A DNA stretch of 64,000 bases from Methylomonas subterranea (GCF_024505185.1 NZ_JANIBJ010000012.1:1-64000), one strand, 5' to 3'. Shown: positions 1-8,519, numbered from the stretch's first letter. Numbers and translations: made by a program. The notes: generated by a model from the sequence alone, not told the origin.

Positions 1-1
1 C

Positions 2-877
2 TATCTGTGCAACTTGAGTTGTGTGCATTGTCATGTCAGTGCCGGCCCCAAACGCACCGAGATGATGAGCCGCGAGACTATCGATCAGGTACTGGCGTTG
101 GCCGACGCCGCGAACATTCATACGCTGGACTTAACCGGCGGCGCGCCGGAAATGCATGCCGATTTTCGTTATCTGGTACGAGCCGCACGCGATCGTGGCA
201 TCGAAGTGATCGACCGTTGCAATCTGACTATCTTGGAAGAACGGGAATACGCCGATCTTGCGGAGTTTCTGGCCGCGCAGCAGGTCAACATCGTCGCCTC
301 CCTGCCGTGTTATCTGGAAGAAAATGTCGACAAACAACGCGGCAAAGGCGTGTTCAAAGACAGCTTGTCGGCCTTGCAGCGCCTGAACCGCTTGGGTTAT
401 GGTCAACCGGACAGCGGACTGGAGTTGAATTTGGTGTTCAACCCGCAAGACGCGGTGTTACCGCCCAATCAACAGCAACTGGAACTGGCTTACAAACAGC
501 ACTTGCAGCAACATTACGGCATCGTCTTCAACCGGCTGTTTGCCATTGCCAATATGCCCATTCAACGCTTCGGCAGCACCCTGGTCAGCCAGAGCCGCTT
601 CGATGAATATCTGAACCTGCTGAAACACAGTTTTCGCGCCAGTAACCTGGACAACCTGATGTGCCTGAACACGCTGAGCATCGACTGGCAAGGCTATGTC
701 TACGACTGCGATTTCAATCAGATGCTGGATTTGCCATTGGGCGCCGTAGCCAAGCCCAAACACCATATCAGCGAGTTGCTGCTGGAACAACTGCAAGACG
801 CACCGATTGCCACCGCCGCCCATTGTTACGGTTGCACAGCCGGCCAAGGCAGCAGTTGCGGCGGCGCCTTGGCCTAA
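2..877 (+). CDS. arsS: Arsenosugar biosynthesis radical SAM protein ArsS, 3' part
   Basis: The gene runs in from the left edge and ends at TAA 875-877. The visible 291 codons open with the radical SAM cluster motif CNLSCVHC, whose cysteine codons lie at 8-10, 20-22 and 29-31, followed by HVSAGPKR. Further on come the LTGGAPE segment (AdoMet-binding region) and a C-terminal Cys-rich tail, CYGC then SSCGG. This arrangement is that of the ArsS (rSAM/selenodomain, DUF3641) family, which converts dimethylarsinoyl-type precursors into 5'-deoxy-5'-dimethylarsinoyl-adenosine with AdoMet and iron-sulfur clusters. The family call rests on motif order. The two transferases at 6409 and 7893 belong to families named for association with this protein, which supports it. 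The start and any upstream arsM are outside the window. Confidence 0.85.
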   Translation, partial: YLCNLSCVHCHVSAGPKRTEMMSRETIDQVLALADAANIHTLDLTGGAPEMHADFRYLVRAARDRGIEVIDRCNLTILEEREYADLAEFLAAQQVNIVASLPCYLEENVDKQRGKGVFKDSLSALQRLNRLGYGQPDSGLELNLVFNPQDAVLPPNQQQLELAYKQHLQQHYGIVFNRLFAIANMPIQRFGSTLVSQSRFDEYLNLLKHSFRASNLDNLMCLNTLSIDWQGYVYDCDFNQMLDLPLGAVAKPKHHISELLLEQLQDAPIATAAHCYGCTAGQGSSCGGALA

Positions 878-1108
878 CTTTGTCCCTTATCCGCGCTTAA
901 GCAAGCAATGTGAAAGCACTTGCTTGGAGGGTTTCATGCATTGAATGAAACGTGCGAATTTTACCAAATATAACCTTAATGGTATATTTTGAACAAAGAG
1001 CGTGACTTATCATTTCTATCGCCAGCGCTTAATTGCATGGATTTATCTGCATTTATTTTTGCCATACAGCGTGCTCAAAATCTGTATATTTGTTAGAGGT
1101 TATCCTGG

Positions 1109-1408
1109 ATGTGTAAATCGATTGGCTTCAAAGCCGCCGCTGGTAATTGCTTTGCAAAAGTACTTGATCTGCATCGCACCGCCATCCGACTCGGCATCTA
1201 CAGCCGCTCCGGCAAGGCCGCCTTAGTCGTCGGCACCCTGTTGAATTTGATCAATCAACCACAAGCAGTGCTCGGCCTGCTGTCTTTGGATTACCCGGCA
1301 ATACAGAGACTCGATGTCGTCAAGGCGCTATTAACCTATAGCGTGCCTTTTCTGGTGGCTTCTTACGGCGCTTTAACCGCGGTTGTTCATAAGCAGACAG
1401 ACTCGTAA
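1109..1408 (+). CDS. nrtS: Small membrane protein of the nitrate/nitrite transporter NrtS family
   Basis: A 99-residue protein. A polar N-terminal 35 residues is followed by two hydrophobic segments, about residues 38-58 (KAALVVGTLLNLINQPQAV) and 74-93 (LLTYSVPFLVASYGAL). The GTLLNLINQ and LLTYSVPFxVxxYxA patterns are those of NrtS, a short two-helix protein first linked to nitrate/nitrite uptake in cyanobacteria. ATG 1109 is preceded by AGAGG at 1095-1099. It stands alone and converges on the PanB-like gene. No nitrate-assimilation gene is near, so the substrate is not supported by context. Residues 1-35 are longer than I expect for the family, so an internal start is possible. Confidence 0.65.
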   Translation: MCKSIGFKAAAGNCFAKVLDLHRTAIRLGIYSRSGKAALVVGTLLNLINQPQAVLGLLSLDYPAIQRLDVVKALLTYSVPFLVASYGALTAVVHKQTDS

Positions 1409-1471
1409 AGCCGGCCATTCCCTTGTCCTTAGCCTTTACGAAAAACCAGCATTGTGTTGCTTTTTATGAAA

Positions 1472-1513
1472 GCCTGTGCCAATCAGTCTCCATCGAAGAT
1501 AGCTGGCACAGGC
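1472..1513. terminator. Hairpin between convergent nrtS and PanB-like genes
   Basis: A perfect 10-bp inverted repeat, GCCTGTGCCA (1472-1481) and TGGCACAGGC (1504-1513), separated by 22 nt, lies in the gap between two convergent genes. There is no long U-tract on either side, so it may be a weak or Rho-assisted bidirectional terminator. Confidence 0.4.
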
Positions 1514-1521
1514 CCGCATCC

Positions 1522-2379
1522 TTAAGGCTTACCAACCAAATCCAGAAACTTCTCAAACTCCCCATCATGCATATGATGAGATTCTTCTGCACGCGGATAT
1601 GCTCCGGATTGCGCGGCTCGGTAATAAGCGGTGTAGGCATCCATCATGTTTTGCCAAACGTTACCGAATGGAATGCGTTTTGGCGGCGTGGGAAAAACCG
1701 AGCAGCCGATGATGTCAGACGAGACATGGAAAATCCCATGCGCATGAGGCCCTGAGCCTAAACTGGCGACCGGAACCGACAGGTTTTCATAACACCACTT
1801 TGTCAACTCTTCCGACGCGTGTTCGAGTAAAACCGTGCTGATGCCGGCATCGATGCAACTCTTGATGAGTTTGACAATATCGGCGGCGTCTTTTGCCGTC
1901 CGTCCTCTGGGTAGATAGCTGCCCACTTGCGACCAGCGTTCGCCTTGAACCCCAAAGTGCCCAACGACAGGAATTCCGGCGGCGACAATCGCTTCAACCA
2001 TTTTTACGGTTTTATGGTGAGGCTCAATATGCACACCATCCGCACCGCGACGCTGAATTTCCGAGGCATTGCGGACTGCATCGGCTTTGGAAACACAGGC
2101 CGTGGTGTTGGGCATGTTACAGCAAATGAACGGTGTACTGGCACCGCGAAGCACGGCTTCCAGAAAATAGAGCTGTTCCTGGAATTCCACGGTATTCATG
2201 CTTTTATGTCCGAATAAAGCCATCGGTCCTGGGCTCCCGACGCACAACAAATCCATGCCTAATTCCTCTCCCATCATCGCGCTCGGCGTGTCATGGCATT
2301 CCATGCCAATGATTTTTTCACCTCTGGCAATTTTTTCGCCCAGTGTCTTGATAGTGACTTTTTTTCGTTGTGCCTTCAT
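1522..2379 (-). CDS. PanB-like (ketopantoate hydroxymethyltransferase/PEP-mutase superfamily) protein with altered metal site
   Basis: 285 residues, close to the usual PanB length (about 264). Family features are recognisable: VCVGSPGPMALFGH near residue 47 in the place of the PanB GDSLGM loop, a GADGVHIEP strand (E119), GIPVVGHFGV near 145, and LLEHAS near 205. True PanB joins formaldehyde from 5,10-methylene-THF to ketoisovalerate using Mg bound by Asp45, Asp84 and Glu114 (E. coli numbering). By eye, the equivalents here are Ser49, Asn88 and Glu119, so two acidic ligands are missing and a different reaction is likely. It is divergent from an MTHFR-like gene at 2536, suggesting a shared C1-folate theme. 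The C-terminus carries SHHMHDGEF. Function beyond the superfamily is unknown. Confidence 0.7.
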   Translation of the reverse strand: MKAQRKKVTIKTLGEKIARGEKIIGMECHDTPSAMMGEELGMDLLCVGSPGPMALFGHKSMNTVEFQEQLYFLEAVLRGASTPFICCNMPNTTACVSKADAVRNASEIQRRGADGVHIEPHHKTVKMVEAIVAAGIPVVGHFGVQGERWSQVGSYLPRGRTAKDAADIVKLIKSCIDAGISTVLLEHASEELTKWCYENLSVPVASLGSGPHAHGIFHVSSDIIGCSVFPTPPKRIPFGNVWQNMMDAYTAYYRAAQSGAYPRAEESHHMHDGEFEKFLDLVGKP

Positions 2380-2409
2380 AGCGGAATCCTCTGCAAGTTG
2401 TAATTGTTG

Positions 2410-2451
2410 TTATTGCGTTCTGAACGCCGCAATAATAATATTACGTTGACG
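2410..2451. promoter_or_regulatory. Palindromic elements between the divergent PanB-like and MTHFR-like genes
   Basis: TTATTGCG (2410-2417) is mirrored by CGCAATAA (2428-2435), and the loop contains a second perfect palindrome, GCGTTC-T-GAACGC (2415-2427). Next to it TTACGTTGACGTTAG (2441-2455) has ACGT-type half sites of the kind used by MerR regulators. A MerR gene lies at 3472-3966, so this is a candidate operator for both divergent genes. No convincing -10/-35 pair was found. Confidence 0.35.
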
Positions 2452-2535
2452 TTAGATTTTGCAAGTAATGACCACACCTGTTCCTTGCTGCTTCTAATCG
2501 ATACAACATGCACAAGCAAACACTGGGAAATGACG

Positions 2536-3444
2536 ATGTCCGACACTATTGATACCGCCGCTGATACCAATAAAATCGATGAAAAGACACAACTTCAAGC
2601 ACTGCTATCCGGATTCAGTATCGAGATCACCACCAAGGAAGCCACGAGGATCGACAACTTTGGCGACCTTTTGCCTATTGGCACGGAGGTCTACATCGTC
2701 GCGACCCCAAGCACCAAACCTAATGATGTCGTTGATCTCGCCAAGCGCTTACGTGACGAAGAAATGATTCCGGTTCCTCACATCGCCGCACGCGCAATTC
2801 CCAGCATTGAAATACTGGATCGGTGGCTGCGGAGATTAAGTTTGGAGGCCAATGTCACTGCTGCGTTAATCATTGCCGGTGGAAATTACGACAATCCGGT
2901 GGGTTCCTTGGCTTCGTCCATGGATCTTGTTAAGAGCGGTGTTTTGGAAGGCAATGGGATCGCAGATTTACGTTTTGCCGGACATCCTGAAGGGCATCCG
3001 GTAGTTGATAATCCTCGGCTCATGAATGTTTTGTTGGAGAAACAAAGCTACTGCGCACAAAAACGGTTTACCACTTCCTTGGTCACACAGTTCTTCTTCG
3101 ATTTTGTCGCCGTGCGCGAATGGGAAAGGCAATTAATACGATCCGGCGTCCACATGCCAATTCGTGTTGGATTTCATGGTATTGCCAGCCTATCGAGTCT
3201 AATTCGACAAGCGCGCTATTGTGGCGTCGGGGCTTCTATCGAGGTTTTGGCAAAACAGCCTGCAAAAATGCTTAAAACCGCTTCTTCACGTTGCCCGGAG
3301 CGGCTAATCAATTCATTTGCAAAACACACTCTAGCATCCGAGAAAACACTTTTCGCCGGCTGCCATTTTTTCCCATTAGGCAACTTTGAGAAGACGGCCG
3401 AATGGGTGTCCGCGATAGCGGGCGGTGATATAGCACTTTGCTAA
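2536..3444 (+). CDS. Methylenetetrahydrofolate reductase family protein (MetF-like)
   Basis: 302 residues from ATG 2536, which has GGGA at 2524-2527 eight bases ahead; ATG 2530 in the same frame is too close to it. PF02219-type features: FSIEITTK at the N-terminus (strand 1), AALIIAGGNYDNPVG, FAGHPEGHP and VTQFFFDF, in the order seen in MetF proteins. MetF reduces 5,10-methylene-THF to 5-methyl-THF with FAD. The overall sequence is far from housekeeping MetF, and another MTHFR-like gene sits at 49400, so this is probably a specialised paralogue, perhaps acting in reverse or on methyl groups released by a demethylase. It is divergent from the PanB-like gene and converges with the MerR gene 27 bp downstream. 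Confidence 0.75.
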   Translation: MSDTIDTAADTNKIDEKTQLQALLSGFSIEITTKEATRIDNFGDLLPIGTEVYIVATPSTKPNDVVDLAKRLRDEEMIPVPHIAARAIPSIEILDRWLRRLSLEANVTAALIIAGGNYDNPVGSLASSMDLVKSGVLEGNGIADLRFAGHPEGHPVVDNPRLMNVLLEKQSYCAQKRFTTSLVTQFFFDFVAVREWERQLIRSGVHMPIRVGFHGIASLSSLIRQARYCGVGASIEVLAKQPAKMLKTASSRCPERLINSFAKHTLASEKTLFAGCHFFPLGNFEKTAEWVSAIAGGDIALC

Positions 3445-3471
3445 AAGATTTGAAGAAACCCGGCAACGAGG

Positions 3472-3966
3472 TCAGGGACAACTCGGATCCCAAACCAATC
3501 GACCAATGCTGGTCAAATCAACGTTTTTGTTGACCGGACAATCCGGGCAATCCTTGCGATTGGGACGGTTTTGGCAATTGCCGCATTGGCGGATCAGCAT
3601 ATCCGCCCGCTCCAGGTCACGATCCAGCTCCTCCAAATCCTCCAGCAATCCTCGTATCCTGGTGCGCAAATCTTGCAGGAGCGGCTGCATCGCGGCTGAT
3701 GCTTCGCTGCCTGAAGTACATTGCTGCCGCGTTTGGGCGAGCTTTTGCACCGATTCCAGTTCGATGCCGACACGGCCAAGCTGCAAAGCGATAGCCATGC
3801 GTTTCAAATCTTTCCGGGCATAAAGACGCGTGCCGCCCTCGGTACGGTCGGGGGCGATCAGTCCGAGTTCCTCGTACAGGCGAATGGTTCTCGGCGTAGT
3901 GCCGAGTTCATCGGCCAATTCACCGATTTTAAGAACATCGCGCTGGTGTTTAGGCGGAAGGCGCAT
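3472..3966 (-). CDS. MerR-family regulator with C-terminal cysteine cluster
   Basis: 164 residues. Residues 13-37 form the MerR winged-helix start (KIGELADELGTTPRTIRLYE), followed by wing residues GGTRLYARKDL and a long dimerisation helix rich in Leu, Arg and Glu. The C-terminal part has four closely spaced cysteines, CGNC and later CPDC, typical of an effector or metal/redox-sensing end; two more cysteines lie outside it, one before the helix and one near the very end. MerR proteins activate by untwisting promoters with long spacers. Its position directly after the MTHFR-like gene, pointing toward it, suggests it controls the 1.5-3.4 kb pair. The signal sensed is not known. Upstream sequence contains TGACGTC, reminiscent of the TGACGT half site at 2447. 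Confidence 0.85.
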   Translation of the reverse strand: MRLPPKHQRDVLKIGELADELGTTPRTIRLYEELGLIAPDRTEGGTRLYARKDLKRMAIALQLGRVGIELESVQKLAQTRQQCTSGSEASAAMQPLLQDLRTRIRGLLEDLEELDRDLERADMLIRQCGNCQNRPNRKDCPDCPVNKNVDLTSIGRLVWDPSCP

Positions 3967-4182
3967 AATGAGTTACAAAATATAAGGTAGACGTCACATA
4001 GTGTAGGTATTGCAATAACCGAATACAAATTCTGCCTTCCAACACTGCCTAGCCGATACCTTATCTTCTAAAAGGCGACGATGTTTATTCAGCCTGAGAA
4101 ATTAGATTTTCTGAGATTGTTGTCAGGAATGACCGGCAAACACGACTAACAGGCAAACCCAATAGTTTTTTAAGGAACGCAG

Positions 4183-4251
4183 ATGTTTAGCCAGACAACA
4201 TGCAAACACCCATTGCAGCCTTGCTCACTCGGAATCGGTAGGTCGGCATGA
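4183..4251 (+). CDS. Possible 22-residue leader peptide, translationally coupled
   Basis: ATG 4183 has an excellent ribosome binding site (AAGGA 4172-4176, 6-nt spacing). The reading frame ends at TGA 4249-4251, overlapping the ATG (4248) of the next gene as ATGA. The peptide begins MFSQTTCKHPLQPC and has two cysteines. The large gene itself lacks a good Shine-Dalgarno sequence, so the small frame may deliver ribosomes to it. Coding status is inferred from the signals only. Confidence 0.4.
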   Translation: MFSQTTCKHPLQPCSLGIGRSA

Positions 4252-6396
4252 AAACGTCCAGAATCTTGTTATTGCTGGGTATTGCCGCATTGGTGGCAAC
4301 GTTTTTTGCCCTGGATTTGCAGCATTATTTGACACTGGAAAATTTAAAAGTGCAGCAGACCGGCATCGCTTATTACCGCCAGGTTCACCCATTGCTGGCG
4401 GCGACATTGTATGCCGCGTTGTATATCGCGGTCACAGCGTTGTCGTTACCGGGGGCGACGATATTGACGCTGGCGGGCGGGGCGATTTTCGGTTTGTTGT
4501 GGAGCACGCTGCTGGTGTCGTTCGCTTCCAGCATCGGCGCGACTTTGGCATTCTTGGCCGCGCGCTTTTTGCTGCGCGACTGGGTACGGGCCAAATTCGG
4601 CGCGCGCCTCAAAGCCATCGAAGCCGGGCTGGAAAAAGACGGCGCTTATTATTTATTCACCTTGCGTCTGGTGCCGGTGTTTCCGTTTTTTCTGATCAAT
4701 CTGGCGATGGGGTTGACGCCGATACGGGCCTGGACTTTTTACTGGGTCAGCCAAATCGGCATGCTGGCCGGCACCGTGGTGTATGTCAACGCCGGCACCC
4801 AGTTGGCGAAAATCGATTCGCTGTCCGGCATTCTGTCACCGGGCCTGCTGGCGTCGTTTGCCTTGTTGGGACTGTTTCCGCTGTTGACCAAGAAAATTCT
4901 GGCGGCTTGGCAAGCCCGCAAAATCTATGCTGGCTGGCAAAAACCCAAACATTTCGACAATAACCTGCTGGTGATCGGCGCCGGTGCCGGCGGTTTGGTG
5001 TCGGCTTATATCGCCGCCGCCGTCAACGCCAAGGTCACCTTGATCGAAAAGCATAAAATGGGCGGCGATTGCCTCAACACCGGGTGCGTGCCGTCCAAGG
5101 CGCTGATCCGCTCGGCCAAGCTGTTGTCGCATATCCGCCGCGCCAAGGAGTTCGGCATCGCCAAGGCGGAAGCGGAATTCGACTTCGCCGAGGTGATGGA
5201 GCGCGTGCAAAGCGTTATCAAAACCGTCGAACCGCACGACTCGGTGGAACGCTATACCGAGCTGGGGGTCGAGGTCATTCAAGGCACAGCCAAAATCATT
5301 TCGCCCTGGGCGGTGGAAGTGACCACGGCTGATGGCGTGCAAACTCTCACCAGCCGCCATCGTCATTGCCGCCGGTGCCCGGCCGTTCGTGCCGCCGATT
5401 CCGGGATTGGCCGACATCGACTATCTGACCTCGGACACGATCTGGAACCTGCGGGAAAAACCGGCGCGCTTGCTGGTGCTGGGCGGCGGCCCAATCGGCT
5501 GCGAACTGGCGCAAACTTTCAACCGCCTGGGGTGCCAGGTCACCCAAGTGGAAATGGCATCGCGCATCATGGCGCGGGAAGACGCTGAAGTATCGGCGCT
5601 GGTACAAGCGCGGTTTAATCAGGAAGGTGTGGATGTCAAAGTCAATCATACCGCCAAACAATTTGTCATCGAAAACGGCGAAAAAATACTGCTGGCCGAA
5701 CACGACGGCCAGACGGTCAGAATTGCCTTCGACCAAGTGCTGGTGGCGATAGGCCGCGCCGCCAACGTGCAGGGGTATGGCGTGGAAGAACTAGGCATCG
5801 CGCTATCGCCGCGCAAAACCCTGGACACCAACCCATTCCAGCAAACCAATTATCCCAACATCTACGCGGTCGGCGACGTGGCCGGGCCCTATCAGTTCAC
5901 CCACACTGCCGCGTATCAGGCCTGGTACGCCGCGGTCAATGCCTTGTTCGGCCAGTTCAAAAAGTTCCGTACCGATTATTCCGTAATCCCCTGGTCGACC
6001 TTCGTCGATCCGGAAGTGGCCCGCGTCGGCCTCAACGAACAGGACGCGCAAGCCCAGGGCATCGCGTACGAAGTTTCGACCTACGGTATAGACGACCTGG
6101 ACCGCGCCATCGCCGACGGCGAGGCGCACGGCTTCGTCAAGGTATTGACCGTACCCGGCAAGGACAAAATCCTCGGTGTGACCATCGTCGGCGAACATGC
6201 CGGCGACTTACTGGCGGAATTCGTGCTGGCGATGAAACACGGCCTGGGCTTAAACAAAATCCTCGGCACCATTCACACCTATCCAACGCTGGCCGAAGCC
6301 AACAAATACGCCGCCGGGGTGTGGAAGCGTAATCACGCGCCGCAGCGGGTGCTGACATGGCTGGGGCGTTATCACGCCTGGCGACGAGGCACTTGA
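4248..6396 (+). pseudogene. TVP38/TMEM64 membrane domain fused to a mercuric-reductase-like flavoprotein, frameshifted
   Basis: Residues 1-215 are a TVP38/DedA-like membrane domain with several hydrophobic helices and the conserved FxxRLVPxFPFFLIN segment. After a linker comes a pyridine nucleotide-disulphide oxidoreductase: FAD-binding GAGAGG, then GGDCLNTGCVPSKAL with the redox-active cysteine pair near residue 275. The frame is lost around 5352-5358 and continues in the +1 frame (AIVIAAGARPFVPPIPG, NADH-binding GGGPIGCE, AVGDVAG, C-terminal dimerisation domain with HTYPTLAE) to TGA 6394-6396. One extra C or loss of two bases in the GCCGCC stretch would explain it. The rest is intact, so it is either a fresh mutation or a sequence error. 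Such fusions occur beside selenodomain-associated transferases, as here. Confidence 0.85.
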
Positions 6397-6408
6397 TACG
6401 ATAAAACA

Positions 6409-7098
6409 ATGGACATGGAATACGACCTCAGCATCATCATCTCGGTGCTTAACGAAGCCGGGCAACTGGCGGGCGGTCTGCAAGCCTTGCAGCCCTTGCG
6501 AGACCGCTGCCAATTGCTGGTGGTGGACGGTGGCAGTAGCGATGACAGCGCCGCCGTCGCAGCGGCTTGGGTGGATCAGGTATTGACCGGCCCGCGCGGC
6601 CGGGCCCGGCAAATGAATGTCGGTGCCGCGCAGGCTGTGGCGCCGGTGCTGTTGTTTTTGCATGCCGATACCCGCTTGCCCGTCGATGCGCTCGCCGCAA
6701 TTGAAAACGCCGTCGCCCAAGGCCATGTCTGGGGGCGTTTCGACGTCGCGTTCGATTCGGCCAAACCCATTTTCAAACTAATTGCGTTTATGATGAACCA
6801 TCGTTCACGGCTGACCGGCATCATGACCGGCGATCAGACGCTGTTCGTCACCCGCGAGGTTTTTTTAGGCATCGGCGGCTTTCCCGAAATCGCGTTGATG
6901 GAAGACATAGCCATCAGCAAACGTTTAAAAGCCGTCGGCAAACCAGCCTGTTTACCCAATAAAGTCGTCACCTCGGCGCGGCGTTGGCAACAACACTGCG
7001 TTTGCAAAACCATTGGCTTGATGTGGCGGCTACGCTGGGCGTATTTTTGCGGTGCCGATCCCGACGATCTGGCCAAACAGTATTATGGGAGAAGCTGA
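6409..7098 (+). CDS. Glycosyltransferase family 2, TIGR04283 type (rSAM/selenodomain-associated transferase 2)
   Basis: 229 residues. GT-A fold signatures are clear: SIIISVLNEA at the N-terminus, LLVVDGGSSDDS for nucleotide binding, FLHADTRLP carrying the DxD-like metal site near residue 85, then GGFPEIALMEDIAISKRL in the acceptor region. TIGR04283 enzymes accompany radical SAM proteins of the ArsS type and are thought to transfer sugars in arsenosugar or related pathways. The stop codon overlaps the ATG of the next gene (7098), and the frameshifted flavoprotein ends 12 bp upstream, so these genes form one operon with 7098 and 7893. Confidence 0.85.
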   Translation: MDMEYDLSIIISVLNEAGQLAGGLQALQPLRDRCQLLVVDGGSSDDSAAVAAAWVDQVLTGPRGRARQMNVGAAQAVAPVLLFLHADTRLPVDALAAIENAVAQGHVWGRFDVAFDSAKPIFKLIAFMMNHRSRLTGIMTGDQTLFVTREVFLGIGGFPEIALMEDIAISKRLKAVGKPACLPNKVVTSARRWQQHCVCKTIGLMWRLRWAYFCGADPDDLAKQYYGRS

Positions 7099-7889
7099 TG
7101 GAAGCCCTGCTGCGCTTCGGCGTGTTTTTTGGCATTTTGTCGTTGATGGCGATTTGGGAAGCGCTAAGTCCTGCCCGGCGTTTGCGCAGCCCACGCCGCC
7201 AGCGCTGGAGCATCAATCTCGGTTTGGCGGCGTTGAATGCTGGTGCGATGCGTCTCAGCATCGGCGCGGCGGCCTGGCTGGCGGCGAACTGGGCTATCGA
7301 ACAACAGCTTGGGCTGTTCAACAACTTGCCCGTACCGGTTTGGCTCAACATCTTGCTAAGCCTGCTATTGCTGGATCTGGCGATTTACGCGCAACACGTC
7401 GCGGCCCATCGTTGGCAATGGTTCTGGCGTCTGCATCAAGTGCATCACAGCGACCTGGATTTCGACGCCACCACCGCCGTGCGCTTTCATCCCTTGGAGA
7501 TCATGCTGTCCATGGCTTACAAAGTGCTGCTGGTGATTGCGCTGGGCGCCGAGCCGTTGGCCGTCATCGCTTTCGAAATCATCCTGAATGGCTGCGCGCT
7601 GTTCAATCACGGCAATGTCAGCCTGCCACCGCCGGCCGAGCGGATACTCCGTTATCTATTGGTCACGCCGGACATGCACCGGATTCATCATTCCGCCCGG
7701 CAACAGGAAACCGACAGCAATTATGGCTTTTCGCTGTCGTGCTGGGACCGTCTGTTCAAGACTTATTGTCATCAAGCACGGCAAGCGCAAACCGAAATGA
7801 CGATTGGTTTGCACGGGTTTCGCGAGCCGCAAGCGCTGGGTTTCTTGCCGTTATTGGCCATGCCGTTTCGAGCTTTACGCAAGCGTTGA
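7098..7889 (+). CDS. Sterol desaturase/fatty acid hydroxylase family membrane protein
   Basis: 263 residues with hydrophobic helices at about 5-25, 40-65, 78-98 and 140-165. The di-iron histidine clusters are present in order: HVAAHR, LHQVHH, NHGN and DMHRIHHS. The family uses oxygen to hydroxylate or desaturate lipids at the membrane. It begins within the stop codon of the TIGR04283 transferase and ends just before the TIGR04282 gene, so it is in the middle of the same operon. Its presence suggests that the locus product has a lipid part, for example an arsenolipid, but that is inference. I chose ATG 7098 because of the TGATG overlap; upstream in-frame codons overlap the transferase. Confidence 0.85.
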   Translation: MEALLRFGVFFGILSLMAIWEALSPARRLRSPRRQRWSINLGLAALNAGAMRLSIGAAAWLAANWAIEQQLGLFNNLPVPVWLNILLSLLLLDLAIYAQHVAAHRWQWFWRLHQVHHSDLDFDATTAVRFHPLEIMLSMAYKVLLVIALGAEPLAVIAFEIILNGCALFNHGNVSLPPPAERILRYLLVTPDMHRIHHSARQQETDSNYGFSLSCWDRLFKTYCHQARQAQTEMTIGLHGFREPQALGFLPLLAMPFRALRKR

Positions 7890-7892
7890 GCC

Positions 7893-8519
7893 ATGGCTTA
7901 TCCCTTTCCCGATAGCGTGCTGCTGATATTTTGCAAAGCACCGATTCCCGGCCAGGTCAAAACCCGGTTACAACCGGCCTTGAACGCCGCACAGGCCGCC
8001 GAAGCCCATCGGCAACTGACCCGCATGACCTTGCAACGGGCTTTTCAGCGCGCCTTGTGCCCGGTCGAACTCCACTGCGCGCCGGATACCCACGATGATT
8101 TCTTTCAGGATTGTGTAAGCCGCTATCCGCTCGTGCTCAAGCCGCAGCGCGGCGCCGATTTGGGCGAACGCATGCAGCACGCCTTCGCCGATGCCTTGAG
8201 CCGATACCGGCACGCTGTGCTGATGGGTTGCGATTGCCCCAGTCTTTCCGCCGACGATTTGCATCGGGCATTGCTAAAGTTACTAGCGGGTCATGACGCG
8301 GTCATCGCACCAGCCGACGACGGCGGTTACGTCATGATCGGCTTAAACCAGGCACAACCAAGCCTGTTCAGCGACATGACCTGGAGCCACGACCAAGTGA
8401 TGGCCGCCACCCGCCGCCGAGCCAAGGACTTGGGCTTGAAGGTTTACGAGCTGGATAGTCAATGGGGCGTGGATAACTATCAGGACTGGCAGCGTTATTT
8501 AGAGTTGGCAAACAGCTGA
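7893..8519 (+). CDS. Glycosyltransferase TIGR04282 (rSAM/selenodomain-associated transferase 1)
   Basis: 208 residues with the nucleotidyltransferase-like GT-A start LIFCKAPIPGQVKTRL, GADLGERM, then MGCDCPSLSADDL holding the metal-binding acidic pair, and PADDGGYVMIGL. These are standard for TIGR04282 (DUF2064). Partner families are TIGR04283 (6409) and ArsS (left edge). It starts 3 bp after the hydroxylase gene. A hairpin follows directly after its stop codon. Substrate is not known from sequence; a role in attaching or activating a sugar in arsenosugar synthesis is the usual proposal. Confidence 0.85.
   Translation: MAYPFPDSVLLIFCKAPIPGQVKTRLQPALNAAQAAEAHRQLTRMTLQRAFQRALCPVELHCAPDTHDDFFQDCVSRYPLVLKPQRGADLGERMQHAFADALSRYRHAVLMGCDCPSLSADDLHRALLKLLAGHDAVIAPADDGGYVMIGLNQAQPSLFSDMTWSHDQVMAATRRRAKDLGLKVYELDSQWGVDNYQDWQRYLELANS

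Noticed and set aside
1002-1226. 74-codon plus-strand frame before nrtS
   Set aside because: Overlaps the better supported NrtS frame in another phase.
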